Of a stretch of 64,000 nucleotides of DNA, positions 18,117 through 25,602 are shown piece after piece. The DNA lies in contig NZ_JACLGO010000010.1 of assembly GCF_014219065.1 (NCBI RefSeq), forward strand, positions 1 to 64,000, given 5' to 3'. The notes under the pieces were generated by a model, which was not told where the DNA came from, searched no databases, and saw only the letters and a program-made list of their open reading frames with translations. Made by a program: the position numbers and the translations under genes. Source of the stretch: Halopseudomonas xiamenensis. GTDB lineage: Bacteria > Pseudomonadota > Gammaproteobacteria > Pseudomonadales > Pseudomonadaceae. The stretch's first letter is position 1; each line of letters opens with the position of its first letter.

Positions 18117-18991
18117 ACAGCACCCTGGTTAACGACAGCCGTCTCGCTGTACTCGATCACAGCCGGCTCAAGTCCAAGTCCATCAGGGACGTAGAGGGGC
18201 GTGGCAGGATTCTGGTCAGCGGGGTCGATATCGAGTTTGGCCATAAGGGAGCCAGGACCGTGGCGGTGGGGCAGGCCAACCTGGAGATCCACTCTGGCGA
18301 GTTCGTCTGTCTGCTCGGGCCATCCGGGTGTGGCAAATCGACCCTGCTCAATGCCATCGCCGGCTTCGTCACTCCCACCCGGGGGCAACTCAGCGTGGAT
18401 GGCAAGGCGGTGACCGAGCCGGGGCCGGATCGCGGCATGGTGTTCCAGCAGCATTCGCTGTTCCCCTGGAAAAGCGTGCACGACAACGTCGCTTTCGGTC
18501 CGCTGATGGCGGGCGCCAGTCGCCCCGAGGCCGGCAGCGTAGCGCGCACCTTCCTGTCGCTGGTCGGCCTGGCAGCGTTCGCCGATGCCTATCCCACCAC
18601 GCTGTCCGGGGGCATGCAGCAGCGTGTGGGGATTGCCCGGGCGCTGGCCAACTACCCAAGTGTTCTGCTGATGGACGAGCCCTTCGGCGCGCTGGATGCA
18701 CAGACCCGGATCATGATGCAGGAGAATCTGCTGGAGATCTGGCGCGAGTTCCGCAACACCGTGGTGTTCGTTACCCACGATATCGACGAGGCCGTGTTCC
18801 TCTCCGACCGCATCGTGGTGATGAGCGCCAGCCCCGGGCGGATCATCGCTGACATCAAGGTGGATCTGCCGCGCCCACGCGACCAGAGCCTGCTCACCAG
18901 TCCCGAATTCATGATGCTCAAGCGCCAGTGTCTGGAATTGATCCGTGAGCAGACCTTGGCGGCCTTCAAGCAACAGAACCAGGCGGGCTGA
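18113..18991 (+). CDS. ABC transporter ATP-binding protein, SsuB/TauB-type
   Basis: A 292-residue ABC ATPase. Walker A is LLGPSGCGKSTLLNAIAG, the Q-loop is in GMVFQQHSLFPWKSV, the signature is TLSGGMQQRVGIARAL, Walker B is VLLMDEPFGALDAQTR, and the switch histidine is in FVTHDIDEAVFLSDR. The LFPWKSVHDNV segment is characteristic of the nitrate/sulfonate/taurine importers. I chose the ATG at 18113, which overlaps the permease stop and follows AGGAGG; it leaves a 35-residue N-terminal extension before the ABC domain. It completes the importer with the two preceding genes. Confidence 0.9.
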   Translation: MNSTLVNDSRLAVLDHSRLKSKSIRDVEGRGRILVSGVDIEFGHKGARTVAVGQANLEIHSGEFVCLLGPSGCGKSTLLNAIAGFVTPTRGQLSVDGKAVTEPGPDRGMVFQQHSLFPWKSVHDNVAFGPLMAGASRPEAGSVARTFLSLVGLAAFADAYPTTLSGGMQQRVGIARALANYPSVLLMDEPFGALDAQTRIMMQENLLEIWREFRNTVVFVTHDIDEAVFLSDRIVVMSASPGRIIADIKVDLPRPRDQSLLTSPEFMMLKRQCLELIREQTLAAFKQQNQAG

Positions 18992-19035
18992 ACATGGGCA
19001 ATCCGATGTTTCTCCCATCTGTGCTCGACATTACA

Positions 19036-19045
19036 TGTCATGACA
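19036..19045. promoter_or_regulatory. Perfect palindrome TGTCATGACA before the GntR gene
   Basis: TGTCATGACA is a perfect 10-base palindrome with TGT-N4-ACA half-sites, ending 15 bases before the chosen GntR start codon. It matches the TGT-N4-ACA pattern at 15756-15765 in front of the first gene of the cluster. Autoregulation by the GntR protein is a reasonable inference. Confidence 0.4.
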
Positions 19046-19060
19046 ACCGGAGTGACCGCC

Positions 19061-19804
19061 ATGAACGGAACTGAGCAATTCGCGCCGGGCCAGTCGCCAC
19101 TGCCGCTGTATGTGCAGATCCGCGACAACCTGCGGCGCAGGATTCTGGAGGGTAGTTATGCCATCCATGAGCGCCTGCCGTCGGAAAACGAAATGATGCA
19201 CGCCTTCGGTGTCAGCCGCATCACCATCCGCCAGGCTCTGCGTGACCTGCATAACGAAGGCCTGGTGTTCAGCGCCCAGGGCAAGGGTACCTATGTCAGC
19301 AAGCCCAAGGCTGTGCAGAACGTGCAACGGCTGCAGGGCTTTGGTGAAGCGATGGCCGCCCAGGGCTATGAAGCCACAGGCAGGCTGCTGGGTATCCGCC
19401 AGGGCAAACCGTCCAAGCCGGTGATCGCCGCGCTTGGTCTGCCACTCCACGAGGAGGTGGTGGAGGTCAAGCGCGTGCGCTACCTCAACCGCGAGCCGGT
19501 GTGTCTGGAGAGCAGTTACTTCCCGCTGGATATCGGCCGTCGGCTGTTTTCCAGGGACCTGTCCGGCGACATTTTTCCCATGCTTGAAAACTTCTTCGGC
19601 ATCCCCCTCGGCAGCGCGGAGATCGGCCTTGAGGCGGTCCTTGCCGATGACGAAACCCAGGACCTGCTCGGCCTCAAAGCCGGTGAGGCGATCCTGCGGG
19701 TGGAGCGCCTCACCCATGACCGCAACGGTCGCCCCATCGACTTCGAATACCTCTGTTACCGCGGTGATTCATTCAAATACCAGTTCCGTGTAGAGCGGAA
19801 ATAG
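19061..19804 (+). CDS. GntR-family regulator with UTRA ligand domain (HutC type)
   Basis: A 247-residue regulator. The N-terminal winged helix is plain: LPLYVQIRDNLRRRILEGSY, LPSENEMMHAFGVSRITIRQ and GLVFSAQGKGTYVSKPK. The C-terminal UTRA domain includes VVEVKRVRYLNREPVCLESS, LKAGEAILRVERLTHDRNG and FEYLCYRGDSFKYQFRV. UTRA domains bind small metabolites; HutC-type members usually repress the catabolic genes next to them. I took the ATG at 19061, which has GGAGTG upstream, over one at 19040 that lacks a site and overlaps a palindrome. Its place between importer and enzyme genes suggests it controls the cluster. The inducer is probably the imported compound or a product of it. Confidence 0.87.
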   Translation: MNGTEQFAPGQSPLPLYVQIRDNLRRRILEGSYAIHERLPSENEMMHAFGVSRITIRQALRDLHNEGLVFSAQGKGTYVSKPKAVQNVQRLQGFGEAMAAQGYEATGRLLGIRQGKPSKPVIAALGLPLHEEVVEVKRVRYLNREPVCLESSYFPLDIGRRLFSRDLSGDIFPMLENFFGIPLGSAEIGLEAVLADDETQDLLGLKAGEAILRVERLTHDRNGRPIDFEYLCYRGDSFKYQFRVERK

Positions 19805-19814
19805 GAGATCAGCC

Positions 19815-21554
19815 ATGACTACAACCATCAATGACATACCCGTAATCGATACCGACGTGCTGGTGATCGGTGGCGGCACCGCTGGCCCGATGGCCGCGGT
19901 AACGGTGAAGGAGCAGGACCCTTCGCTGAAGGTGATGCTGCTGGAAAAGGCCAACGTCAAACGCTCGGGTGCCATCTCCATGGGCATGGACGGGCTCAAC
20001 AATGCGGTGGTGCCCGGCCATGCCACCCCCGAGCAGTACGTCAAGGAAATCACCATCGCCAATGACGGCATCGTCCACCAGCCGGCCCTGATGGCCTACG
20101 CCACGCGTTCCTTTCCGATGATCGAGAAGCTCGACTCCTGGGGTGTGCATTTCCAGAAGGATGAAACCGGCGACTACGACATGAAGAAGGTGCATCACCT
20201 GGGCACCTATGTTCTGCCGATGCCCGAAGGGCACAACGTGAAGAAGATCCTCTACCGCCGCCTGCGCCGTGTGCGGGTGGAGATCGAGAACCGCTTCCAG
20301 GCCACCCGCCTGCTCAAGGACCCGGACGGCAACATCGCCGGCATGATCGGGGTGAACACCCGTACCGCCGAGCCGATCATCATCCGCGCCAAGGCGGTGA
20401 TCATGGCCACCGGTGCCGCCGGCCGCATAGGCCTGCCCAACTCCGGCTACCTGTTCGGCACCTATGAGAACCCCGCCAACTGCGGTGATGGTCACGCCAT
20501 GGCCTATCACGCCGGTGCCGATCTGGTGAACCTGGAGTGCTTCCAGGTCAACCCGCTGCTCAAGGACTACAACGGCCCGGCCTGCGCCTACGTTACCGGT
20601 CCCCTGGGCGGTTTCACCGCCAATGCCTATGGCGAGCGCTTCATCGAATGCGATTACTGGTCCGGGCAGATGATGCTGGAGTTCTTCAAGGAGCTGGAAT
20701 CCGGCACCGGCCCGGTGTTTCTCAAGCTCGATCACCTGGCCGAGGAAACCATCCAGGAGATCGAGACCGTGTTGCACACCAATGAGCGACCGACCCGCGG
20801 CCGCTTCCATGATGGGCGCCAGGTCGACTACCGCCAGCGCATGGTCGAGATGCATATCTCCGAGATCGGCTTCTGTTCCGGCCACTCCGCCTCGGGCGTA
20901 TGGACCGACGAAACCGGCGCAACCACGGTACCCGGCCTGTATGGCGCCGGGGATATGGCCTCGGTCGCGCACAACTACATGCTCGGTGCCTTCGTCTTCG
21001 GCCAGATCTGCGGCGAAAGCGCTGCGCAGTTCGTCAAGGATCGCGCCACGCCCGTACTCGACGAGGGTTTCATTGCCGCGGAGCTGGCGCGTATCCAGGC
21101 TCCGTTGCAGGTCAAGGACGGTATCCCCCCCGAGCAGATGGAATACAAGGTGCGCCGGCTGGTGAACGATTACCTGCAACCGCCCAAGGTCACCAAAAAA
21201 ATGGAGATCGGCCTGGAGCGCATTCTTGCCGTGCGCGAGGACCTGCCCCTGCTCTCGGCGGCCGACCCACACCAATTGCTGCGCGCGCTGGAGCTGCAGT
21301 CAATTATCGACTGCGCCGAGATGGCCGCCCGCGCCTCGTTGTACCGCACTGAATCGCGCTGGGGGCTGTACCACTACCGCGTCGATTATCCCGAGCAGGA
21401 CAACGGCGAATGGTTCTACCACACCCGCCTGTTCAAGGATGCCAACGGCAACATGGCCAGCGGCAAGCGGCCGGTCGCCGAGTACATCGTACCGCTGGGT
21501 GAGGAGAAGGACGCCTACAGCAAGATGCGTGTCAAGAAAGCGGCCAATGCCTGA
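19815..21554 (+). CDS. AprA-like FAD flavoprotein (adenylylsulfate reductase alpha / fumarate reductase superfamily)
   Basis: A 579-residue flavoprotein. The FAD Rossmann motif VLVIGGGTAGPMAAVTVKEQ is at residues 15-34, followed by LLEKANVKRSGAISMGMDGL and later VIMATGAAGRIGLPNSGY. Three areas resemble dissimilatory APS reductase AprA more than fumarate reductase: EKANVKRSGA, the segment SGHSASGVWTDE with His357 where AprA has a conserved active-site His, and the C-terminal RTESRWGLYHYRVDYPEQDN. The next gene encodes an AprB-like two-cluster ferredoxin. A heterotrophic pseudomonad with an organosulfur-type importer is not expected to reduce sulfate for respiration, so the pair may act on another sulfur compound or run oxidatively. 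The substrate is unknown. An AGGAGA site precedes the ATG. Confidence 0.8.
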   Translation: MTTTINDIPVIDTDVLVIGGGTAGPMAAVTVKEQDPSLKVMLLEKANVKRSGAISMGMDGLNNAVVPGHATPEQYVKEITIANDGIVHQPALMAYATRSFPMIEKLDSWGVHFQKDETGDYDMKKVHHLGTYVLPMPEGHNVKKILYRRLRRVRVEIENRFQATRLLKDPDGNIAGMIGVNTRTAEPIIIRAKAVIMATGAAGRIGLPNSGYLFGTYENPANCGDGHAMAYHAGADLVNLECFQVNPLLKDYNGPACAYVTGPLGGFTANAYGERFIECDYWSGQMMLEFFKELESGTGPVFLKLDHLAEETIQEIETVLHTNERPTRGRFHDGRQVDYRQRMVEMHISEIGFCSGHSASGVWTDETGATTVPGLYGAGDMASVAHNYMLGAFVFGQICGESAAQFVKDRATPVLDEGFIAAELARIQAPLQVKDGIPPEQMEYKVRRLVNDYLQPPKVTKKMEIGLERILAVREDLPLLSAADPHQLLRALELQSIIDCAEMAARASLYRTESRWGLYHYRVDYPEQDNGEWFYHTRLFKDANGNMASGKRPVAEYIVPLGEEKDAYSKMRVKKAANA

Positions 21555-21628
21555 ACGGACAGTATGTGCTGCGGCCCGAATGGCCGCGGCGCTCCAGACC
21601 TGACTATAGCCTTGATGAGGATACAACC

Positions 21629-21862
21629 ATGCCCATAGCCAACCATTACGCCAGCGTCCCGGTCGTTGTGGACGAAGAGAAATGCATCGCCGACAAGGGC
21701 TGTCGCGTATGCATCGATGTCTGCCCGCTCGACGTTCTGTGGATCAACGAAGACACCGGCAAGGCACACATGAAGTACGACGAATGCTGGTACTGCATGC
21801 CCTGCGAGACCGACTGCCCCACCGATGCGGTGAAGGTCAACATCCCTTACCTCCTGCGCTGA
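21629..21862 (+). CDS. AprB-like 2x[4Fe-4S] ferredoxin
   Basis: A 77-residue iron-sulfur protein with two cysteine clusters: EKCIADKGCRVCIDVCPLDV and DECWYCMPCETDCPTDAVKV. Each ends in CP, as in 8Fe ferredoxins and in the beta subunit of APS reductase, but the protein lacks the long C-terminal tail by which AprB wraps AprA. Its position directly behind the AprA-like gene (74-base gap) makes it the probable electron carrier or subunit for that flavoprotein. The ATG at 21629 follows GATGAGGA. The HEAT-repeat gene starts 11 bases after its stop. Confidence 0.85.
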   Translation: MPIANHYASVPVVVDEEKCIADKGCRVCIDVCPLDVLWINEDTGKAHMKYDECWYCMPCETDCPTDAVKVNIPYLLR

Positions 21863-21873
21863 AGGACGACACC

Positions 21874-22833
21874 ATGAAGACTTATGACGATCCAGACCTG
21901 CAGGATATTGCCCTGAAACTCGCTTCCACCGACCCGGGTATCCGCCGCGTTGCGGTACTCGACCTGGTGGACAGCGGTGAGCCGGAAGCCGTCGAACTGC
22001 TGATCCAGGCTCTCAACGACCCGGACCCCTCGGTGCGTCAGGAAGCAGCCAAGGTGGTGGACGAATTCGATGCGGTGGATATTGCCGATGCACTGATCGC
22101 TGCCCTGGGCGATAGCAACGAAGTGGTGCGCAACGCCGCAGCCCATGCCCTGGCCGACCTGAAGGACCCGGCTGCTGCCTACCCGCTGCTCGAGGCACTG
22201 GCGGGCAGCCAGGACAGCTTCGTCGTGGCGGGCATCCTGCGTGCGCTCAAGCCGCTGCGCAATCCCGCTGCCCAGGGTCCCGCCCTGGCGCGTCTGAGCG
22301 ATCCCGATGCGCTGGTACGCCGCGAGGCCGTGGGCGTCATCGGCTGGCTGAAACAACCGGAAAACCTGCCGGCGCTGATGGAGCGTGCGCAACAGGATGA
22401 CGATCCGGATGTGCGCCGTGCCGCCACTGGTGCACTGGTCTATGCCGACGCGGCGCAGGTCGGGCCGACGCTGGTCAGCCTCCTGGGCGATCAGCACTGG
22501 CAGGTACGGATCGAGGCGGCGGTGAGCATCGGCAAGCTGGATTACCAGCAGGCCATGCCGGAGCTGATCAAGTCCACGCGTGACAGCTTCTGGCAGGTTC
22601 GCGAGAAAGCTGTCGATGCCCTGGGCAAGCTGGGGGCGGTCGGCGCGATTCCGGTGCTGGGTGAGTGCGCGCGCGACCCCATGAGCAACCTGCGCAAGGC
22701 GGCCATCGGCGCGCTGGGCAGCATCGGCCACGACGATGGCCGGCCCTTCATCTCGGTCGCCATGGATGATCCGGACCCGGATGTACGCAAGCTTGCGCGC
22801 TGGGCCATGTCGAAGCTGGGCGCAGCCGCCTGA
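21874..22833 (+). CDS. HEAT-repeat protein (PBS-lyase-type repeats)
   Basis: A 319-residue all-helical repeat protein, with roughly nine HEAT-like units of about 31 residues. Examples are DPDPSVRQEAAKVVDEFDAV, SNEVVRNAAAHALADLKDPA, DPDALVRREAVGVIGWLKQP and DDPDVRRAATGALVYADAAQ. No catalytic motif is seen. Such proteins act as scaffolds or chaperones and recur beside cofactor-containing oxidoreductases, so it may assemble or hold the AprA-like and ferredoxin proteins. The ATG at 21874 follows GAAGGACG; the frame is open further upstream but overlaps the ferredoxin gene in another frame. A long stem-loop follows the stop codon. Confidence 0.85.
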   Translation: MKTYDDPDLQDIALKLASTDPGIRRVAVLDLVDSGEPEAVELLIQALNDPDPSVRQEAAKVVDEFDAVDIADALIAALGDSNEVVRNAAAHALADLKDPAAAYPLLEALAGSQDSFVVAGILRALKPLRNPAAQGPALARLSDPDALVRREAVGVIGWLKQPENLPALMERAQQDDDPDVRRAATGALVYADAAQVGPTLVSLLGDQHWQVRIEAAVSIGKLDYQQAMPELIKSTRDSFWQVREKAVDALGKLGAVGAIPVLGECARDPMSNLRKAAIGALGSIGHDDGRPFISVAMDDPDPDVRKLARWAMSKLGAAA

Positions 22834-22842
22834 ACCAGGCGG

Positions 22843-22880
22843 CTGACCTGGCCAGCCGTGTAACGGGCTGGCCAGGTCAG
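22843..22880 (+). promoter_or_regulatory. Perfect 15-bp intercistronic stem-loop
   Basis: CTGACCTGGCCAGCC and GGCTGGCCAGGTCAG pair perfectly around an 8-base loop in the 81-base gap between the HEAT-repeat and 7Fe ferredoxin genes. No U tract follows and the genes continue on the same strand. It probably acts as an mRNA stability, processing or partial termination element separating the upstream and downstream halves of the cluster. Confidence 0.65.
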
Positions 22881-22914
22881 CAGGTTGAAAAGCATATGTA
22901 ATGAGGATTTCGCC

Positions 22915-23238
22915 ATGACCTTTGTCGTTACCGAAAACTGTATCCGCTGCAAGTACACCGACTGCGTGGAAGTCTGTCCGGCGGACTGCTTCCATGAAGG
23001 CCCGAACTTTCTGGTGATCAATCCGCAGACCTGCATCGATTGCAGTCTGTGCGTCCCGGAATGTCCCGCTGACGCGATATTCGCCGACAAGGAAATACCC
23101 CCAGCGCAGGCGCACTTCATCGAGTTGAACGCCGAGCTGTCCGAGCTCTGGCCGGTCATCAGCCAGACCAGCGAGCCCATGTACGGCGCAGATGACTGGG
23201 TCGATCAGGGCGGCAAGCTGCAGTTCCTCGAGCGCTGA
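22915..23238 (+). CDS. fdxA: 7Fe ferredoxin (FdxA-type)
   Basis: A 107-residue ferredoxin with one [3Fe-4S] and one [4Fe-4S] site. The motifs are [20 protein letters not shown] and [17 protein letters not shown], followed by the long C-terminal tail [18 protein letters not shown] typical of the Azotobacter/Pseudomonas FdxA family. It is a low-potential electron carrier. Here it sits inside a cluster that also encodes a ferredoxin-NADP reductase, so it may carry electrons between NADPH and the AprA-like enzyme. The ATG at 22915 was selected because the family begins [17 protein letters not shown] and GAGGA precedes it. Confidence 0.9.
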   Translation: MTFVVTENCIRCKYTDCVEVCPADCFHEGPNFLVINPQTCIDCSLCVPECPADAIFADKEIPPAQAHFIELNAELSELWPVISQTSEPMYGADDWVDQGGKLQFLER

Positions 23239-23241
23239 ACC

Positions 23242-23409
23242 ATGCGCCAACTTGTCATGACGAGTGGCTTGAAACAGATGCTGGTCGCCCTGTTGATTGT
23301 CGGCGCAGCCAGCGACAGCGCTCGTCCTGTGCTGCTGGAAGACCGGTTTATCAGGCTCGCCGAGGCGCCAGTGCTGCTGATCCCGGCTCGTACCGGCCCG
23401 AATAGTTGA
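23242..23409 (+). CDS. Small ORF of 55 residues, unrecognised
   Basis: This reading frame starts 4 bases after the FdxA stop and ends 12 bases before the DUF971 start, so it exactly fills the gap. It encodes a basic start (MRQLVMTSGLKQM), a short hydrophobic run (LVALLIVGAAS) and a polar C-terminus ending ARTGPNS. No family is recognised. Translation could be coupled to fdxA. It may be a real small membrane-associated protein of the cluster or simply an open gap; the only support is its fit in the operon. Confidence 0.4.
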   Translation: MRQLVMTSGLKQMLVALLIVGAASDSARPVLLEDRFIRLAEAPVLLIPARTGPNS

Positions 23410-23421
23410 GGAGTAGAAACC

Positions 23422-23754
23422 ATGTCCATTCAGATCGTTGTCGAGGCACCCCGGGAAGTACGCCTGAGAAAGGCGCAAAAGAAACTGGAAATACTCTGGT
23501 CGGACGGCGAGCTCAGCAGCTTCAGCTGTCTGGCCCTGCGCAAGTCCTGCGCCTGCGCATCCTGCATCCGGGACCGGCAGGTTGGCACGCTGACGCTGAT
23601 CGACGCCGAGGTCGCGATCGACCGGCTTGAGGTTCCCGGTGTCAGCGGGTTGCAGTTTCACTTTTCCGATGGTCATTACCGCGGGCTCTACCCCTGGGCC
23701 TACCTGCGCGAACTGGCCGGTCTGACCACCAGCCCCGGCGAGCAAGCAGCATGA
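23422..23754 (+). CDS. DUF971 protein (gamma-butyrobetaine-hydroxylase-like N-terminal domain)
   Basis: A 110-residue single-domain DUF971 protein. The characteristic core is KKLEILWSDGELSSFSCLAL followed by RKSCACASCIRDRQVG, with a Cys-x-Cys-x2-Cys metal-site pattern, then SDGHYRGLYPWAYLREL. DUF971 domains occur free-standing, fused to gamma-butyrobetaine hydroxylase, and next to Mrp/ApbC ATPases, and are suspected to act in metal or Fe-S handling. That fits the Mrp gene in this cluster. It overlaps the start of the YeiH-type exporter gene by four bases (ATGA). Confidence 0.85.
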   Translation: MSIQIVVEAPREVRLRKAQKKLEILWSDGELSSFSCLALRKSCACASCIRDRQVGTLTLIDAEVAIDRLEVPGVSGLQFHFSDGHYRGLYPWAYLRELAGLTTSPGEQAA

Positions 23755-24758
23755 GCGAGCGCGCCCAACCCCGGGAGTGGCTGTCGTGGATGGCGGTGCG
23801 GCGCCTGTATCCCGGCGTCGCACTCTGCGTAGTGCTGGCTCTGGCAGGCAGCTTCCTGGCGGAGCATTACCTGACCCCGGCCCTGTTGCTGGTGCTGCTG
23901 CTCGGGTTCGGTTTCGCCAGCCAGGCGGGTGATGAGCGCGTCCAGCCGGGGATCAACTTCTGCAGCCGCCAGGTTCTACGCATCGGCGTGGCATTGCTGG
24001 GCGCACGCATGGGCGTTGAGCAGTTGCTGGTGGTGGGGAGCCTGCCGTTGTTGGTGGTACTGACCTGCGTACCCCTGACCATCGGCGTTGCCCTGGGACT
24101 GGGCCGTTGGTTGGGGCTGCCCACCATGCAAAGCCTGGTGGCCGGCGTCGCCGTTGCCATTTGCGGCGTATCTGCGGCTATCGCGGTAGCGGCGGTGCTC
24201 CCGGCTGGCCGGCTGGAAGAGCGCCGGTTGTTGGCCGTGGTGGTCGGCGTGACGGTGCTGGGAACCCTGTCCATGCTGGTCTACCCGCCGCTGCTCTCCG
24301 CCCTGGGGTATACCGAGGTGCAGGCGGGGCTGCTGCTTGGTACGGCCATTCATGATGTGGCTCAGGCGGCGGGCGCTGGCTATCTGATCTCCGATTCCGC
24401 AGGTGACGTTGCCACCCTGACCAAGCTGCTGCGCGTGGCACTGCTGGCGCCACTGGTGCTCCTGCTCGGCTTGCTGTTGCGCAGGGGCAGGACCGGCGAA
24501 ACGGAATTCCCCTGGTTTCTGCTGGGCTTTCTGGCGCTGTTCTGCCTGAACAGTCTCGGCTGGCTGCCTTCCCCGCTGCAAAACATTCTGGTGTCGATTT
24601 CCACCGCCTGCCTGCTGGTCACCATGGCTGCGCTGGGCATGCGCACCAGTCTGGGCGCATTGCTGGCACAGGGCTGGCAACCAATAGCCCTGTTACTGAT
24701 TACGAGCCTGCTGCTGATGGTGTCCGCCATCGGTTCGCTGGCGCTATTTACGAGTTGA
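23751..24758 (+). CDS. YeiH/TauZ-family putative sulfate or sulfite exporter
   Basis: A 335-residue polytopic membrane protein of the UPF0324/YeiH family, with about ten hydrophobic segments. Family landmarks are GINFCSRQVLRIGVALLGAR, VAVAICGVSAAIAVAAVLPA and LLGTAIHDVAQAAGAGYLIS followed by TKLLRVALLAP. Members, including TauZ of taurine-degrading bacteria, are proposed to expel sulfite or sulfate released from organosulfonates. Its presence here is one of the strongest hints that the cluster liberates inorganic sulfur from an imported compound. It overlaps the DUF971 gene by four bases and is followed by the ferredoxin reductase gene after 28 bases. Confidence 0.85.
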   Translation: MSERAQPREWLSWMAVRRLYPGVALCVVLALAGSFLAEHYLTPALLLVLLLGFGFASQAGDERVQPGINFCSRQVLRIGVALLGARMGVEQLLVVGSLPLLVVLTCVPLTIGVALGLGRWLGLPTMQSLVAGVAVAICGVSAAIAVAAVLPAGRLEERRLLAVVVGVTVLGTLSMLVYPPLLSALGYTEVQAGLLLGTAIHDVAQAAGAGYLISDSAGDVATLTKLLRVALLAPLVLLLGLLLRRGRTGETEFPWFLLGFLALFCLNSLGWLPSPLQNILVSISTACLLVTMAALGMRTSLGALLAQGWQPIALLLITSLLLMVSAIGSLALFTS

Positions 24759-24786
24759 TTTTCTGCAATCGTTGGAGGATGCCCCT

Positions 24787-25563
24787 ATGGCAGCAATAGG
24801 TACGGAAAGTGTTCTGAGTGTCCATCACTGGAACGATACGCTGTTCAGCTTCAGGACCACGCGCGATCAGAGCCTGCGTTTCGAGAACGGGCATTTCGTC
24901 ATGATCGGTCTGCCAATTGATGGCAAGCCGCTGATGCGCGCCTACAGCATCGTCAGCGCTAACCATGACGAGTATCTGGAGTTTCTCAGCATCAAGGTTC
25001 CGGACGGGCCGCTGACGTCGCGACTGCAGCATCTGAAGGCGGGCGACTCGCTGATGATCAGCCGCAAGCCAGTAGGCACCCTGGTGATTCACGATCTGCG
25101 CCCCGGCAAGCACCTGTTCCTGTTCGGCACCGGTACCGGGCTGGCCCCGTTCATGAGCATCATCCGTGATCCGGAGGTCTACGAGCGGTTCGAGAAGGTG
25201 GTACTGGTGCACGGCGTGCGTCAGGTCAGCGAACTGGCCTATCACGACTATCTGACCCGGGAGCTGCCGGAGCACGAGTTCCTCGGCGAAGAGGTGCGTG
25301 AGAAGCTCATCTACTATCCCACCGTCACCCGCGAGCCGTTTCGCAACCAGGGCCGCATCACCACATTGCTGGAGACCGGCAAATTGACCAGCGATCTGGG
25401 CTTGCCCGCAATCAACAGTACCACTGACCGGGTGATGATGTGCGGTAGTCCGGCCATGCTGGAGGAGCTGACCAGGATGCTCGATGGCATGGGTTTCTGC
25501 GCCTCGGCGCAGCAGGGGGAGCCGGGTGACTATGTGATCGAACGGGCTTTCGTTGAGAAATGA
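24787..25563 (+). CDS. fpr: Ferredoxin-NADP(+) reductase
   Basis: A 258-residue Fpr-type flavoenzyme. The FAD site is in LMRAYSIVSANHDEYLEFLS, close to the RxYS motif, with the nucleotide-binding LFGTGTGLAPFMSIIRDPEV. The NADP region includes VLVHGVRQVSELAYHDYL and VMMCGSPAMLEEL, and the protein ends VIERAFVEK as bacterial Fpr enzymes do. It exchanges electrons between NADPH and ferredoxin or flavodoxin. The start at 24787 follows GGAGG; an in-frame ATG five codons earlier overlaps that site. Its place in the cluster suggests it supplies or receives electrons through FdxA or the AprB-like ferredoxin. Confidence 0.92.
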   Translation: MAAIGTESVLSVHHWNDTLFSFRTTRDQSLRFENGHFVMIGLPIDGKPLMRAYSIVSANHDEYLEFLSIKVPDGPLTSRLQHLKAGDSLMISRKPVGTLVIHDLRPGKHLFLFGTGTGLAPFMSIIRDPEVYERFEKVVLVHGVRQVSELAYHDYLTRELPEHEFLGEEVREKLIYYPTVTREPFRNQGRITTLLETGKLTSDLGLPAINSTTDRVMMCGSPAMLEELTRMLDGMGFCASAQQGEPGDYVIERAFVEK

Positions 25564-25602
25564 CAACCGCCTGGCGATGAACGTCGAACCAAGGAGTACA
25601 GC

